Assembly (NCBI GenBank): GCA_030602585.1
Contig: JAUVZJ010000019.1
Span: 1-33,468, forward strand
Length of the DNA stretch: 33,468 bases
Direction: 5' to 3'
Source of the DNA: Candidatus Methanophagales archaeon
GTDB lineage: Archaea; Halobacteriota; Syntropharchaeia; Alkanophagales; Methanospirareceae
Each line of letters starts with the position of its first letter. Within the stretch, counting starts at the first letter, position 1. Of this stretch, positions 7,580-16,674 are shown piece by piece. The notes beneath the pieces are model-generated. The model saw only the letters and a list, made by a program, of their open reading frames with translations, ran no database searches and had not been told where the DNA came from. A program made the translations under genes and the position numbers.

Positions 7580-8125
7580 ATGAAAACGCCGGAAAGAATC
7601 ACGATAGCTATGGATGAAGAAACTTTTGAGTTGTTCAAAAAGATGAAGGAAGAGCTGAAGCTATCGCAAAGTGGGTTAATGCGTGAAGCATTGAAGTTTT
7701 ACAGCAAACATAGAACACTATTCGAGTCCGTTGAAGACGAGAAGGTTCACACCTATGTCGAGATGCTTTCGGCTGGTGAACACCTCATATTGGACATTGA
7801 CCACTGGCTTTTGTTTCTCGACTTTATCGAATCGCATCCTGAGAAAGAGAAGTTCCGGGAATCGCATGGTGAAATATGCAGGTCGCATGCGGAACAGTTC
7901 AAACACAAATTTTATCGTGCAGAACATATTCTGAAACGACTTGAAACTTGCAATTTCTTTAAATTGAGCAGAGCTTCTAAAAACGAGTTCACTCTGGTTT
8001 TAGGCTCTGACGTGCCAAAGAAATTCGTTAAAACGGAGCTTGAGGAAATCTTCGCCTGTATGGGCTTCCACGTGGATATAAAAGAGGATTTTGCAAAAAT
8101 CCGGGTTAAAGTGTTGCCTGAGTGA
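7580..8125 (+). CDS. ribbon-helix-helix DNA-binding protein with unknown C-terminal domain
   Basis: Of 181 residues, 1-47 (ERITIAMDEETFELFKKM, then LSQSGLMREALKFY) form a CopG/MetJ-type ribbon-helix-helix: one strand, a helix, the SxSxLxREA turn and a second helix. The rest has a His-rich helical stretch (SHPEKEKFRESHGEICRSHA, 83-102) and a final alpha-beta part resembling small archaeal regulator domains. NikR has a comparable RHH-plus-sensor plan, but its ACT-like nickel ligands are not evident. It stands alone, divergent from the metabolic operon, with its own TATA box and palindrome. It probably regulates itself and perhaps that operon; the ligand is unknown. Confidence 0.65.
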   Translation: MKTPERITIAMDEETFELFKKMKEELKLSQSGLMREALKFYSKHRTLFESVEDEKVHTYVEMLSAGEHLILDIDHWLLFLDFIESHPEKEKFRESHGEICRSHAEQFKHKFYRAEHILKRLETCNFFKLSRASKNEFTLVLGSDVPKKFVKTELEEIFACMGFHVDIKEDFAKIRVKVLPE

Positions 8126-8156
8126 TAAATGTTAATCGGACTGCTAATGTCGAATA

Positions 8157-8172
8157 GAATTTTTTAAAATTC
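8157..8172. terminator. A-T inverted repeat between convergent genes
   Basis: GAATTTT-TT-AAAATTC lies between the stop of the RHH gene (8125) and the stop of cheB (8189). It has T runs in both directions and could end transcription from either side. The stem is weak. Confidence 0.3.
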
Positions 8173-8188
8173 ACAATCGAGAGCTAAG

Positions 8189-8767
8189 CTAATATCTATC
8201 TTTCGTTATGCCACATAGTTCAATTAGTTTATCGCGTATTTTTTCAGGTGTTAGAGCAAAAGAAACAACCCCTGCTTCATAGGCAGCCTTTGGCATCCCG
8301 TAGATTATACTTGTGTCTTTATTTTGAGCGATTGTAATCCCACCGATTCTCTTAATATGTCTTATGCCCTCTACCCCATCATTCCCCATACCTGTGAGAA
8401 CTACACCTATAATCTGGTCTTCGGCTCTGCTTTTGAATTTAACTGATTTCATTGTTACGTCAATTGACGGGCGGACGGTATCTACTTTTCCATCGTTGAA
8501 TAATCCTATTTTTCTATCTTTTACTATTTTTAGTTGAAGCCCGCTTGGAGCTACATATACCTTTCCATATTCAAGGAAATCGCCATCTTCAGCTATTTTT
8601 ACTTCCATCTGTGTGTTTCTGTTCAATTTTTCTTTAAATGGCTCGTTGACGCTCTTGAGCATATGTTGAACTACTATCATACCTGCATTCAGCTTTGGTA
8701 AACTTGAGAATATTCTTCCCACTATCCTGAATCCACCGGTAGAAGAACCTATTACGATTCGCAACAA
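8189..8767 (-). CDS. cheB: CheB methylesterase catalytic domain, stand-alone
   Basis: The 192-residue protein is the CheB catalytic domain only. Ser9 in GSSTGG, His35 in VVQHM and Asp130 in TGMGNDG form the Ser-His-Asp triad. RPSIDVTMKSV and IAQNKDTSIIYGMPKAA are also typical. CheB removes methyl groups from (or deamidates) chemoreceptor glutamates. The usual N-terminal response-regulator domain is absent, and no chemotaxis genes are nearby, so phosphorylation control is missing. The frame begins with two TTG codons (8767, 8764). An ATG at 8771 is out of frame by one base in a TTT run, so a one-base error could hide an ATG start. An orphan esterase with another target is possible. Confidence 0.8.
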   Translation of the reverse strand: MLRIVIGSSTGGFRIVGRIFSSLPKLNAGMIVVQHMLKSVNEPFKEKLNRNTQMEVKIAEDGDFLEYGKVYVAPSGLQLKIVKDRKIGLFNDGKVDTVRPSIDVTMKSVKFKSRAEDQIIGVVLTGMGNDGVEGIRHIKRIGGITIAQNKDTSIIYGMPKAAYEAGVVSFALTPEKIRDKLIELCGITKDRY

Positions 8768-8866
8768 ACATTAAGAAAGTTTTATCAAAAATGCTACGCT
8801 GTTCTTTTGGTAAAGCTTTTCTTTCTAAGAAATGGATTATTTAACGTTAGGTATAGAGACGTGAAA

Positions 8867-10837
8867 ATGGACGAGAACGAATACATAAGGCATTTCACTG
8901 AACTCGTGGAGCTGGAGCGCGAGGAGCAGATGAGGCTGCACGAAGAGGAAATGAGAAGATTGAGTGGACGTGAGAGGGAGGAGAAGGGTAGAGCTTTTCT
9001 GAAGATGAAAGGTAAATCCCAGGGCTTGGGATTGGGAGGAAAGCACTTAGTGAAGTTTAGAAAACAGAACACCGAGACACTACCGGAAAGCGAAATAGAA
9101 GTTGGAGACCTTGTTTTGGTGAGTAAATCAGGCACGTGGGAGGAGGACAACACAATGGGGACGGTTGCCGAGAAGACTTCATATACTATCACGGTTGCTT
9201 TTGATGAAGCGCCGCCCGGATTTGTGTTTCGTAAAGACCTCCGAATAGACCTTTTTGTAAATGACCTCACTTTTCAGAGGATGATTGAAGCATTAAAGAA
9301 ATTTAAAAGACTGCCGAGGTGGAGAAAGGATAAATTGCTTGGTAATGCGGCTCCTGAGTTCATCGGGATAAGTGAAATAGAATTTTTGAACATGGAATTG
9401 AACAATAGCCAGCGTGAAGCGGTTTTGAGAAGTTTAGCGGCACTTGATTTCTTTCTTATACACGGACCGCCGGGAACGGGGAAGACGATAACATGCGTCG
9501 AGGTTATAGCACAACTCGTCAGGCGTGGCTGTAAGATTTTAGCGGCGGCAGACTCAAATGTGGCTGTGGATAACATAGTAGAACGATTGGATAAGATAGG
9601 CGTGAACGTAGTGCGAATAGGGCATCCAGCACGTGTAATTCCGTCTTTAAGGCGAAGAAGCCTTGATTATCTGGTTCAGGAAGAACCGGAATATAAAAAG
9701 GCGCAGGAGCTCCGGGAGAGAGCATATGAGATAAAAGAACGCATGAAAGGTTTTATTATGCCTGAAATGCGCTGGAGAAGGGGCTTAAGTGACGAAGCGA
9801 TAATGAAGCTCGCAAGTGAAGGGAAAACAGTAAGAGGCATACCGGGGAAAAAAATAGCTGGTATGAGGAAATGGCTTGAGTTGAAGCAAAGAATAGATAA
9901 GTTATTTGGCGATGCGTGGGAACTGGAAGAGAGAGCAATAAAAAGGGTTATCAGCGATGCGGAGGTAGTTTGTGCGACGAACAGCACTGCGGGTTCTGAG
10001 ATACTCAAGAGCGAGAAGTTCGATTTCGCCGTTATTGATGAAGCAACGCAGTCCACGGAACCTTCTTCTTTGATCGCGGTGCTCAAGGCGAAGCGGGTTA
10101 TCATGGCTGGAGACCACAGGCAGTTGCCGCCTACGATTTTGAATGAGGAAGCAGCGAGGGAGGGGTTGAGCAGGAGTCTATTCGAGCGGCTTTTAGAGTT
10201 GCATGGTGACCGGATAAGGGTTATGCTTGAAGTCCAGTATAGAATGAACGAAGAGATAGCGGAATTCCCGAATAATGAGTTTTATGATGGTAAACTGAGG
10301 GCGGATGAGCAGGTGAAAAAGCACAATCTTAGGGATATACTCACGAACTCGGAATTTGAGAATGAAGACGTCAAACCATTTTTGTTTATTGACACGTGCG
10401 GCAGTGATGAGTTCCGGGAAAGAGTAAAAAGAGGGTCTACGTCAAGGGAGAACCAGGGAGAGGCGAAGTTAGTTAAGGATATCGCAGAACGGTTGTTAAG
10501 CCTGGGTATAAGACCAGAGGAGATCGCAATTATATCGCCCTATGTGGATCAGGTTGCGCTCATTAGAACGATGCTCCGTGTGGATGGACTGGAAATAAAG
10601 ACGGTGGATGGGTTTCAGGGTCGCGAGAAGGAGGTTGTGATTGTGTCGTTTGTGAGGAGTAATAAGTCAGGAGAGATAGGGTTTCTACGCGATTTGAGGA
10701 GGCTTAATGTGTCTATAACGAGGGCGAAGAGGAAATTGGTTTTAATTGGGGATTCTAATACGCTTGAAAGCGAAGGATGCTATAAGAGACTTATTGTGTT
10801 GGCGAAGGTGCGAGGGGCGTATAAAGGGGTGGGTTAG
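8867..10837 (+). CDS. Smubp-2/IGHMBP2-type SF1 helicase (UPF1-like)
   Basis: ATG 8867 (MDENEYIRHF) is preferred to the upstream TTG-started extension at 8807, giving about 656 residues. An N-terminal basic helical region and a beta-barrel insert (VGDLVLVSKSG, YTITVAFDEAPPGFVF) precede two RecA folds: LNNSQREAV, GPPGTGKT (about 200-207), FAVIDEATQS, MAGDHRQLPPTI, LEVQYRMNEEIAEFPN, IAIISPYVDQVALI, VDGFQGREKEVVIVSFVRS and RRLNVSITRAKRKLVLIGD. This is a 5'-3' helicase on RNA or DNA, common in archaea and probably housekeeping in repair or translation. It is monocistronic, divergent from cheB and convergent with radC. Confidence 0.85.
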   Translation: MDENEYIRHFTELVELEREEQMRLHEEEMRRLSGREREEKGRAFLKMKGKSQGLGLGGKHLVKFRKQNTETLPESEIEVGDLVLVSKSGTWEEDNTMGTVAEKTSYTITVAFDEAPPGFVFRKDLRIDLFVNDLTFQRMIEALKKFKRLPRWRKDKLLGNAAPEFIGISEIEFLNMELNNSQREAVLRSLAALDFFLIHGPPGTGKTITCVEVIAQLVRRGCKILAAADSNVAVDNIVERLDKIGVNVVRIGHPARVIPSLRRRSLDYLVQEEPEYKKAQELRERAYEIKERMKGFIMPEMRWRRGLSDEAIMKLASEGKTVRGIPGKKIAGMRKWLELKQRIDKLFGDAWELEERAIKRVISDAEVVCATNSTAGSEILKSEKFDFAVIDEATQSTEPSSLIAVLKAKRVIMAGDHRQLPPTILNEEAAREGLSRSLFERLLELHGDRIRVMLEVQYRMNEEIAEFPNNEFYDGKLRADEQVKKHNLRDILTNSEFENEDVKPFLFIDTCGSDEFRERVKRGSTSRENQGEAKLVKDIAERLLSLGIRPEEIAIISPYVDQVALIRTMLRVDGLEIKTVDGFQGREKEVVIVSFVRSNKSGEIGFLRDLRRLNVSITRAKRKLVLIGDSNTLESEGCYKRLIVLAKVRGAYKGVG

Positions 10838-10860
10838 TTGGCGTGCGATGCAATCTTTTA

Positions 10861-11520
10861 TCACAACAACCCTTCTTCTTTCATACTCAAATGCCCCTTC
10901 TTTGATACAATAAGATGGTCTAACACCTTGATGCCTAAAATCGCTCCGGCTTCAACGAGTTGCTTTGTCACTAGAATATCCTGCTTGCTGGGCTCTAAAG
11001 TGCCAGAAGGATGATTGTGCACAAGAATTACAGATGCTGCACGGTCTGTTATCACATCTGCGAAAACTTCCCTCGGATGAACAAGGCTATGGTTGACCAA
11101 TCCAACAGTTATTATCCGATTTCCAACTACTTCACCTGCTCCATTCAGAGATAGACAAACAAAATACTCCTGCTTCTTGTTTATTATATCTGACACGAGC
11201 GGTAAGACATCAATCGAAGAAGTTATTTTATTTTCCTCTTTTATCAGGTATCGTCGGGAGAGTTCAAAACCTGCTATAATTTGACCTGCTTTTGCTGAGC
11301 CCACTCCTTCCATCTTCTGGAGATTCTCATAGGTTAATTGTGTAAAGTCTTTCTTTAATGCTTTAGAGATCTCTGTGGCTATTTGGAGAACATCTCTATT
11401 AGGAACACCACGCCCTATAATAATCGCAATTAATTCAACATCGGAAAGAGCCCGTGGTCCTTTTTTAGCCAACTTCTCCCTCGGTCTGTCGAAGTCAGGT
11501 AATTCCTTTATTCTTTTCAT
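10861..11520 (-). CDS. radC: RadC-family JAB/MPN protein
   Basis: The 219-residue protein has the UPF0758 N-terminus (RIKELPDFDRPREKLAKKG), helix-hairpin-helix residues (LQKMEGVGSAKAGQI, about 67-81) and the metal site VHNHPSGTLEPSKQD with His168, His170 and Asp181. The activity of RadC remains unsettled; it often occurs in mobile or defence loci. It begins 15 bases after the hsdR stop on the same strand and is probably the last gene of the DUF262-hsdR transcript. The sequence is complete. Confidence 0.85.
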   Translation of the reverse strand: MKRIKELPDFDRPREKLAKKGPRALSDVELIAIIIGRGVPNRDVLQIATEISKALKKDFTQLTYENLQKMEGVGSAKAGQIIAGFELSRRYLIKEENKITSSIDVLPLVSDIINKKQEYFVCLSLNGAGEVVGNRIITVGLVNHSLVHPREVFADVITDRAASVILVHNHPSGTLEPSKQDILVTKQLVEAGAILGIKVLDHLIVSKKGHLSMKEEGLL

Positions 11521-11535
11521 TTCCTGTTATCAATC

Positions 11536-14500
11536 TCAAATGGAAAAAGATGATTCCACAGCAACGGGTGTATAATCCTGATAAAGGCTGATTGCTTGCT
11601 CCATTATGTTGCTTACAATTGGTTTATATTCTTCAGGCTTGAAACCGCGCCTTCGGAGCAGACGTCTAACACTTGCCCTTATCTTGCTCTTAGCATTTTC
11701 ATGGTCTGCCCAATCAATACTCAAATTGCGCTTTATTGTAACTACTAATTCCTTAGCAATCTCTAAAAGTTGCTCATCAGCTTCGAGCCGCTCTTTTCCC
11801 TGCGCAACTGCGTCATAGAAAGCAATTTCCTCGTCAGATAAGCCAAGTTTCTCTGCACGGTGTTCCACATTCCGTAGTTCTCTTGCCATTTCAATCAAGC
11901 GTTCAATTACTTCGGCTGATTCGATTGAGCGATTTTTATATTGCGCGATTGTCTTTTCCATCATCTCCTTGAAAGAGCGGTATGTTACCACGTTCTTTTT
12001 CATTTTTCCTGTTATTTCGTCATTAATTAACTTCTTAAGCAATTCGACTTGCAGGTTCTTGTATTCTATTTTCTGGATGTCGTTCAAGAATTCATCGCTG
12101 AGAATAGAAATGTCAGGGCGTTCCTTTTCAGTAAAACCAAAAATATCTACGACTTCTTCGGATGAAATTCCCTCGGAAATGAGTTGTTTAATTGCGGTTT
12201 CCACATCTTCAGAAACATCCCTTGCCGATGGTGTGTATTTCCTGATACTTCTTCTGACACTTTGAAAGAACAGAACATCATTACGAATGTCGTTGGCTTC
12301 CTTGTGGGGACTTACAAGAGCGAAAACTTTTGACAATGCGGCACAATGTCTGAGAAACCCCTCTTTTGTATCTTCGTCAATCGTAGCCGCGTTGTGTGCT
12401 CTTTGAAAAAGTCTTGCTTGTTCAACTTCTGGCAGTTGCCACCACTTTGAATATTCAATTCCGTGGAAATAAGACCGCACTATATCGAACTTCTCTTGCA
12501 TTATGGCGATAGCCTCGTCAATGGGAATCAGAGAATCTTTGCGAACCTCATCGGAGTAGATTCGAAGTGATTTCTTCAAGTCATCTGCGATACCAATGTA
12601 GTCCACAATCAATCCACTGGGTTTGTCTTTGAATACTCGGTTCACCCTCGCAATAGCTTGCATGAGGTTGTGGTCACGCATATATTTATCAACATACATA
12701 GTGTGCAGAACAGGAGCGTCAAAGCCGGTGAGCCACATATCTCGCACAATTACAAACTTTAATGTGTCATCAGGGTCTTTGAAACGAGCTTTAAGGTCTT
12801 CCCGGTCTTGCTTCGTGGTTCTTGGTAGTCCAAAATCTTCGGGCTTGGTTATTACCACCGCAGTCTCCGGTGCATTCGGGATTTGTTTGAGGAGTTCGTA
12901 CATTTTTACTGCTATCCTGCGGCTCATGCAAACAATCATTGCTTTGCCTTCTACCTCGCGGTTATTGAAGTGGTGAACAATATCCTGAACGATTCGTTTT
13001 AATCGTGATTCAGTGCCAGCAAGAGCTTCTAATCTCGCCCACTTCGTTTTAAGCTTCTCCTTCACGATGTCTTCTTCACTTTCAGTGATTTCCTCGAATT
13101 CTTCATCTATAAATTCATTTGTGAGGCGGACTTCAGCCAACCGTCCTTCATAGTAGATAGGAACAGTGTTCCCGTCTTCTCTGGATTCTTTCATCATATA
13201 TACGCTAATATAGTCGCCAAAGGTAAGTCGTGTAGAACGGTCTTCAAGCTCTATTGGAGTTCCGGTGAATCCGATAAAAGAAGCATTTGGAAGAGCATGG
13301 CGAACGTTTCCCGCGAGTTTTCGATATTGAGAACGATGCGCTTCATCAGCGATAACCACGATATTTCTTCGCTCTGAGAGTAATGGATACTCCTCACCGT
13401 TTTTTGTTTGGAACTTCTGGATGGTGGTGAATACGATACCACCAGCAGGAATGTTGAGCTTTTGCCTGAGGTCCTCAATACTTTCAGCCTGTTTTGGATA
13501 GGGAATCAAATCTTCTGCTTTACAAAAGTTGTCTTTATAAATCTGATTATCCAGGTCATTCCTATCAGTTAAAACAAGAACTGTTGGGTTTTCAAGAGCT
13601 GGGTGTTTTATTATTTTAGCGGTGAAGAACACCATAGAAAGAGATTTGCCACTACCTTGCGTGTGCCAGATGACGCCTATTTTTCGGTTGCCTTCTTCTG
13701 CCGTTGCCCTGATGGTTTCTTTAATAGCGTGGTTTACCCCGTGGTACTGGTGATACATTGCCATCTTTTTGATAATCTTTCCTCCGTCGGTTTCAAACAG
13801 AATGAAATTCTGGATGAGGTCCAGGAGTCGTGATTTATCGAACAATCCTCTTATCATGGTTTCCAGTTCTGGCGTATCATCGGGCGGTTTAATGCCTTCT
13901 TCAATGACTCGCCAGGGTGTAAACCAATCCCAATCGGCAGTGATTGTTCCGTGTCTTGCCTCTAAAAGGTCGCTGACAACGATAACTTCATTATAATAGA
14001 ACAATTCCGGAATTTCTTTTTTGTATGTGGTGATATTCTTGCGAAAAGCATCAAGAGGTCTTTCATAACCTGCGGGATTCTTAACTTCAAGCACTGCTAA
14101 CGGTAAGCCGTTCACAAAAACTACTACATCAGGGCGGCGGTTGTGTTCGCCATCAATAACGGTGAACTGATTAACTACCATAAAATCATTGTTTGCATGA
14201 TTATCAAAGTCAAAGACTCTTGCGAAGTCCCCTCTTCGTTCCCCTTCTGCCGTGGTAATCCCTACTTTGACACCGTTAACTGCTATCCGATGAAACTGGT
14301 GGTTATTAACAAACGTGTTAGGAGAGTCGTGCGATAGAAGTTGATGCAGAGCATCTTCAATCGCTTCTTGAGGCAGGTGTGGATTTAATTTTTCTAATGC
14401 CGACTGCAATCTGCGTTTCAGCACCACGTCACTAAAAGATTCTCTTTCTGGATGAAGTCCGCCTGGGCTAATGTCAGGACCAAAAGCGACTTCGTAGCCT

Positions 14501-14568
14501 AACTCACGGAACCATTCGAGAGCTGGCTGTTCTGCCAATTTTTCTTCAGTAAGTGTAACAGGGTTCAT
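11536..14568 (-). CDS. hsdR: type I restriction enzyme R subunit (HsdR)
   Basis: The 1010-residue protein has an N-terminal nuclease domain (Asp147 in RRPDVVVF, Glu161 and Lys163 in AVLEVKNP). The translocase follows: HTQGSGKS (302-309), VIADEAHRSQY (DEAH 408-411), FIGFTGTPIE and DMWLTGFDAPVLHTMYVDK with AIARVNRVFKDKPSG. It ends with the helical HsdR C-terminal domain that docks on the methylase. It cuts unmethylated DNA far from the HsdS recognition site after ATP-driven translocation. All motifs look intact. The start ATG lies 2 bases after the DUF262 stop. It is separated from hsdM and hsdS by the inserted Gabija-like pair but belongs with them by strand and type. Confidence 0.93.
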   Translation of the reverse strand: MNPVTLTEEKLAEQPALEWFRELGYEVAFGPDISPGGLHPERESFSDVVLKRRLQSALEKLNPHLPQEAIEDALHQLLSHDSPNTFVNNHQFHRIAVNGVKVGITTAEGERRGDFARVFDFDNHANNDFMVVNQFTVIDGEHNRRPDVVVFVNGLPLAVLEVKNPAGYERPLDAFRKNITTYKKEIPELFYYNEVIVVSDLLEARHGTITADWDWFTPWRVIEEGIKPPDDTPELETMIRGLFDKSRLLDLIQNFILFETDGGKIIKKMAMYHQYHGVNHAIKETIRATAEEGNRKIGVIWHTQGSGKSLSMVFFTAKIIKHPALENPTVLVLTDRNDLDNQIYKDNFCKAEDLIPYPKQAESIEDLRQKLNIPAGGIVFTTIQKFQTKNGEEYPLLSERRNIVVIADEAHRSQYRKLAGNVRHALPNASFIGFTGTPIELEDRSTRLTFGDYISVYMMKESREDGNTVPIYYEGRLAEVRLTNEFIDEEFEEITESEEDIVKEKLKTKWARLEALAGTESRLKRIVQDIVHHFNNREVEGKAMIVCMSRRIAVKMYELLKQIPNAPETAVVITKPEDFGLPRTTKQDREDLKARFKDPDDTLKFVIVRDMWLTGFDAPVLHTMYVDKYMRDHNLMQAIARVNRVFKDKPSGLIVDYIGIADDLKKSLRIYSDEVRKDSLIPIDEAIAIMQEKFDIVRSYFHGIEYSKWWQLPEVEQARLFQRAHNAATIDEDTKEGFLRHCAALSKVFALVSPHKEANDIRNDVLFFQSVRRSIRKYTPSARDVSEDVETAIKQLISEGISSEEVVDIFGFTEKERPDISILSDEFLNDIQKIEYKNLQVELLKKLINDEITGKMKKNVVTYRSFKEMMEKTIAQYKNRSIESAEVIERLIEMARELRNVEHRAEKLGLSDEEIAFYDAVAQGKERLEADEQLLEIAKELVVTIKRNLSIDWADHENAKSKIRASVRRLLRRRGFKPEEYKPIVSNIMEQAISLYQDYTPVAVESSFSI

Positions 14569-14570
14569 GG

Positions 14571-16211
14571 TTATTGACGCTCCCAGATTTTAGCAATTTC
14601 CTCTGCCAGCTTTTCACCCCTTGCTATAATTGCTGACTTGTCCCAAACTTCAATCTCTGCAAAATACTTATTTAACTGAAGGTTGCTTTCAGCTAATTGT
14701 ATCTTCTTCTCTGAAAACAGCTTGCGAGACATTTCCGGATTGTAGCCAGTCAGCGTTAAATTTCCAATGGTGTGCACCCATGTTTCAAAGATATGCTCCC
14801 ACTTTTCTCCGAGCTCCTGCTTCCATTCCTCAGTAAGTGTTTGCGGCATTATATGTTCAATAGTTAAATTTGCGAAATCAACTCGCTCTTTATGTTCAAC
14901 GGACTTCTCGAGAGCCTCTAAGATCATACGACACTTATTGGGTTCTCTTGCATAAAGTTCAAATCTACGAAGAGCCTCCTTGAAACGTTCATCATTTGGC
15001 CATCCTTTTTCGTGAAAAAAGGTCACGAGTGAAGATCGAATATCGCTTTTAAGTGCACGCAAGGCTGCTGGAAATAAATAGTTATATCCACGAGTGCTCT
15101 CTCCACAGATCGAACGTCGGATGACGAAACTCTCCAAAGCGTGTAGTGAAGCAAGGAAGTCATCTTGAGATAGAACACCCCCATCATACTTATCGAAGAG
15201 ATGAAGTAGTAGAGGATACGAGGTTGTGATGTCTAAATGTCCAATCCTCTCTAAAATTTCCACAATCATAGGGTCATCGGCTGTTTTTGGACGGTGAATG
15301 ACTGTATAAAACTTGCCGTAGCGTTTTAGATTCCTGACTAAGTCCTGAGGTGATATGTTATTTGCTTTGAACTTAAGGTAAGTCTCGTTCTTTTTGACAT
15401 ACTCTCCGTTACGCATCAAGTAGTCACGATAGAAATCCGTCAGTTTTATTGCTTCAAATTGTTCTGTCTTTTCAAAGATCGCTTCAAATGGTGTCCATGC
15501 TTCCCTATCAAATTGATCCTGCTCGTTTAGGGGTAGTTGCATGAAGATGTGGTTTCTTATAAGATCAGATTCTTCCAGCCTTAATCCCCTCTCATTCAAG
15601 GTCTCAAAAATAGCAAATGGATTCTCATCATCGCTCAAGGTAATCATTACAAGTGAGAGTTGTTTCGTGATGATAGTGAACAGCTTTTTAATTACCAATT
15701 CAGAATGAGTCCCAATGAGACTGGCGATTTCCTTCCTGAAGTATTGAGAAGCCTCGATGATTTTGCTCTCACCATCCGGTGGGTTTCCATCAATAAGTCC
15801 CATAAGAAATTGCCGATCTTTAGAACGAGAAATAATTTTGTAGCTTTCTAATCCCGTTTTGAACTTATCAATAATATATTTCTCTTGAATTTCATTTGCC
15901 TGATCTTGAAAGCCTTTTTCCTTAGCAAGGTCTCGTAGAACGCATAATAAGATCGTAATGGTTGCGAGTCGCTGTTGGCCGTCAATCAAGATGTAATCAG
16001 GAACAGCATCCGGGGTATGCCTACCAGCCATGCAAACAAAGGCCCCTATAAAATGCTCCTTTGAAATTCCTTCCTCCAAGAGGCTCAGAATATCATTCCA
16101 CAGGTCAGTCCAATGCTTTTGATTCCAAGAGTAATATCGCTGGAAAACTGGAATGGTATACTGCTTCTCACCTTCGAGAATGTTGTGTAAACGTTGTGCT
16201 TTTGCGTCCAT
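14571..16211 (-). CDS. DUF262-DUF1524 protein, GmrSD-like nuclease
   Basis: The 546-residue protein has the ParB-like DUF262 domain at the N-terminus (YTIPVFQRYYSW 18-29, ILIDGQQRLATI 74-85) and an HNH-type DUF1524 at the C-terminus (LTIEHIMPQTLTEEW near 450-464, then IGNLTLTGYNPEMS). This fused layout is that of GmrSD/BrxU-type modification-dependent nucleases, in which DUF262 uses NTPs and DUF1524 cuts DNA. All key residues (DGQQR; His in EHIMPQ) are present. It is immediately upstream of hsdR, so it may complement the type I system by attacking modified phage DNA. A GAGGTGTAGAT ribosome site precedes ATG 16211. Confidence 0.85.
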   Translation of the reverse strand: MDAKAQRLHNILEGEKQYTIPVFQRYYSWNQKHWTDLWNDILSLLEEGISKEHFIGAFVCMAGRHTPDAVPDYILIDGQQRLATITILLCVLRDLAKEKGFQDQANEIQEKYIIDKFKTGLESYKIISRSKDRQFLMGLIDGNPPDGESKIIEASQYFRKEIASLIGTHSELVIKKLFTIITKQLSLVMITLSDDENPFAIFETLNERGLRLEESDLIRNHIFMQLPLNEQDQFDREAWTPFEAIFEKTEQFEAIKLTDFYRDYLMRNGEYVKKNETYLKFKANNISPQDLVRNLKRYGKFYTVIHRPKTADDPMIVEILERIGHLDITTSYPLLLHLFDKYDGGVLSQDDFLASLHALESFVIRRSICGESTRGYNYLFPAALRALKSDIRSSLVTFFHEKGWPNDERFKEALRRFELYAREPNKCRMILEALEKSVEHKERVDFANLTIEHIMPQTLTEEWKQELGEKWEHIFETWVHTIGNLTLTGYNPEMSRKLFSEKKIQLAESNLQLNKYFAEIEVWDKSAIIARGEKLAEEIAKIWERQ

Positions 16212-16279
16212 ATCTACACCTCAATAACTTTTTCAATTGGGGTATATCTATTTATCGGTTCATATTATATTATCTTTAT

Positions 16280-16468
16280 TTAAGAAGTTCGATTAGCAGA
16301 TACTTCAGGCAGGTCTTTAACCAAAAAACTCTCGATATATGGCCCCTTTGATGTTCTTCTGTGCATCCGCAAGCCTTGCGATGTCACGCTAGGTTCCGAA
16401 CACCTTGCCACGAAGAATTTGCCTTCCTGCATGATAGACACGAGAAATAGCTTCTTATTTTCTTTCAC
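16280..16468 (-). pseudogene. frameshifted hicB-like antitoxin remnant
   Basis: From GTG 16468 the frame reads a HicB start (LFLVSIMQEGKFFVARCSEP, then VTSQG) but then loses sense. Shifting by one base at about 16371-16376 restores LADAQKNIKGAIYRE, the expected HicB helix. Shifting back at a six-base A/T run (16323-16328) restores FLVKDLPEVSANRTS before the stop. Two opposite one-base lesions therefore repair the protein to about 62 residues. The first lies in the centre of a palindrome (CGCAAG-C-CTTGCG). Either the gene is decayed or the assembly has two indels. No hicA is visible beside it. Confidence 0.6.
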
Positions 16469-16610
16469 CTATTTATATCTTCTGCTTCTTTTTAATTTTT
16501 GTCCTAAAAACTTTTCTATTTTTTGGAGCTGAGAAAGGTATATAACAATAGACACAAGAAATATAGTAGGGAACAGATGAATCATGTAAAAATGGACACA
16601 GAAGCCCATG

Positions 16611-16620
16611 CTTATATTTA
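16611..16620 (+). promoter_or_regulatory. possible TATA box of the Gabija-like pair
   Basis: CTTATATTTA lies about 55 bases before the likely GTG start at 16675, leaving room for a short leader with the AGGTGG ribosome site. About 200 bases between the hicB remnant and this gene hold nothing else recognisable. Confidence 0.3.
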
Positions 16621-16674
16621 GAGCAAACGAAGAAAATACTGGCAGCAAGGCTATAAAATCACTTAGGTGGTGAT

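Noticed and set aside
8794-9270. Minus-strand frame opposite the Smubp-2-like helicase (also 9676-10104)
   Set aside because: Ser/Leu-rich antisense shadow of a gene with complete helicase motifs.
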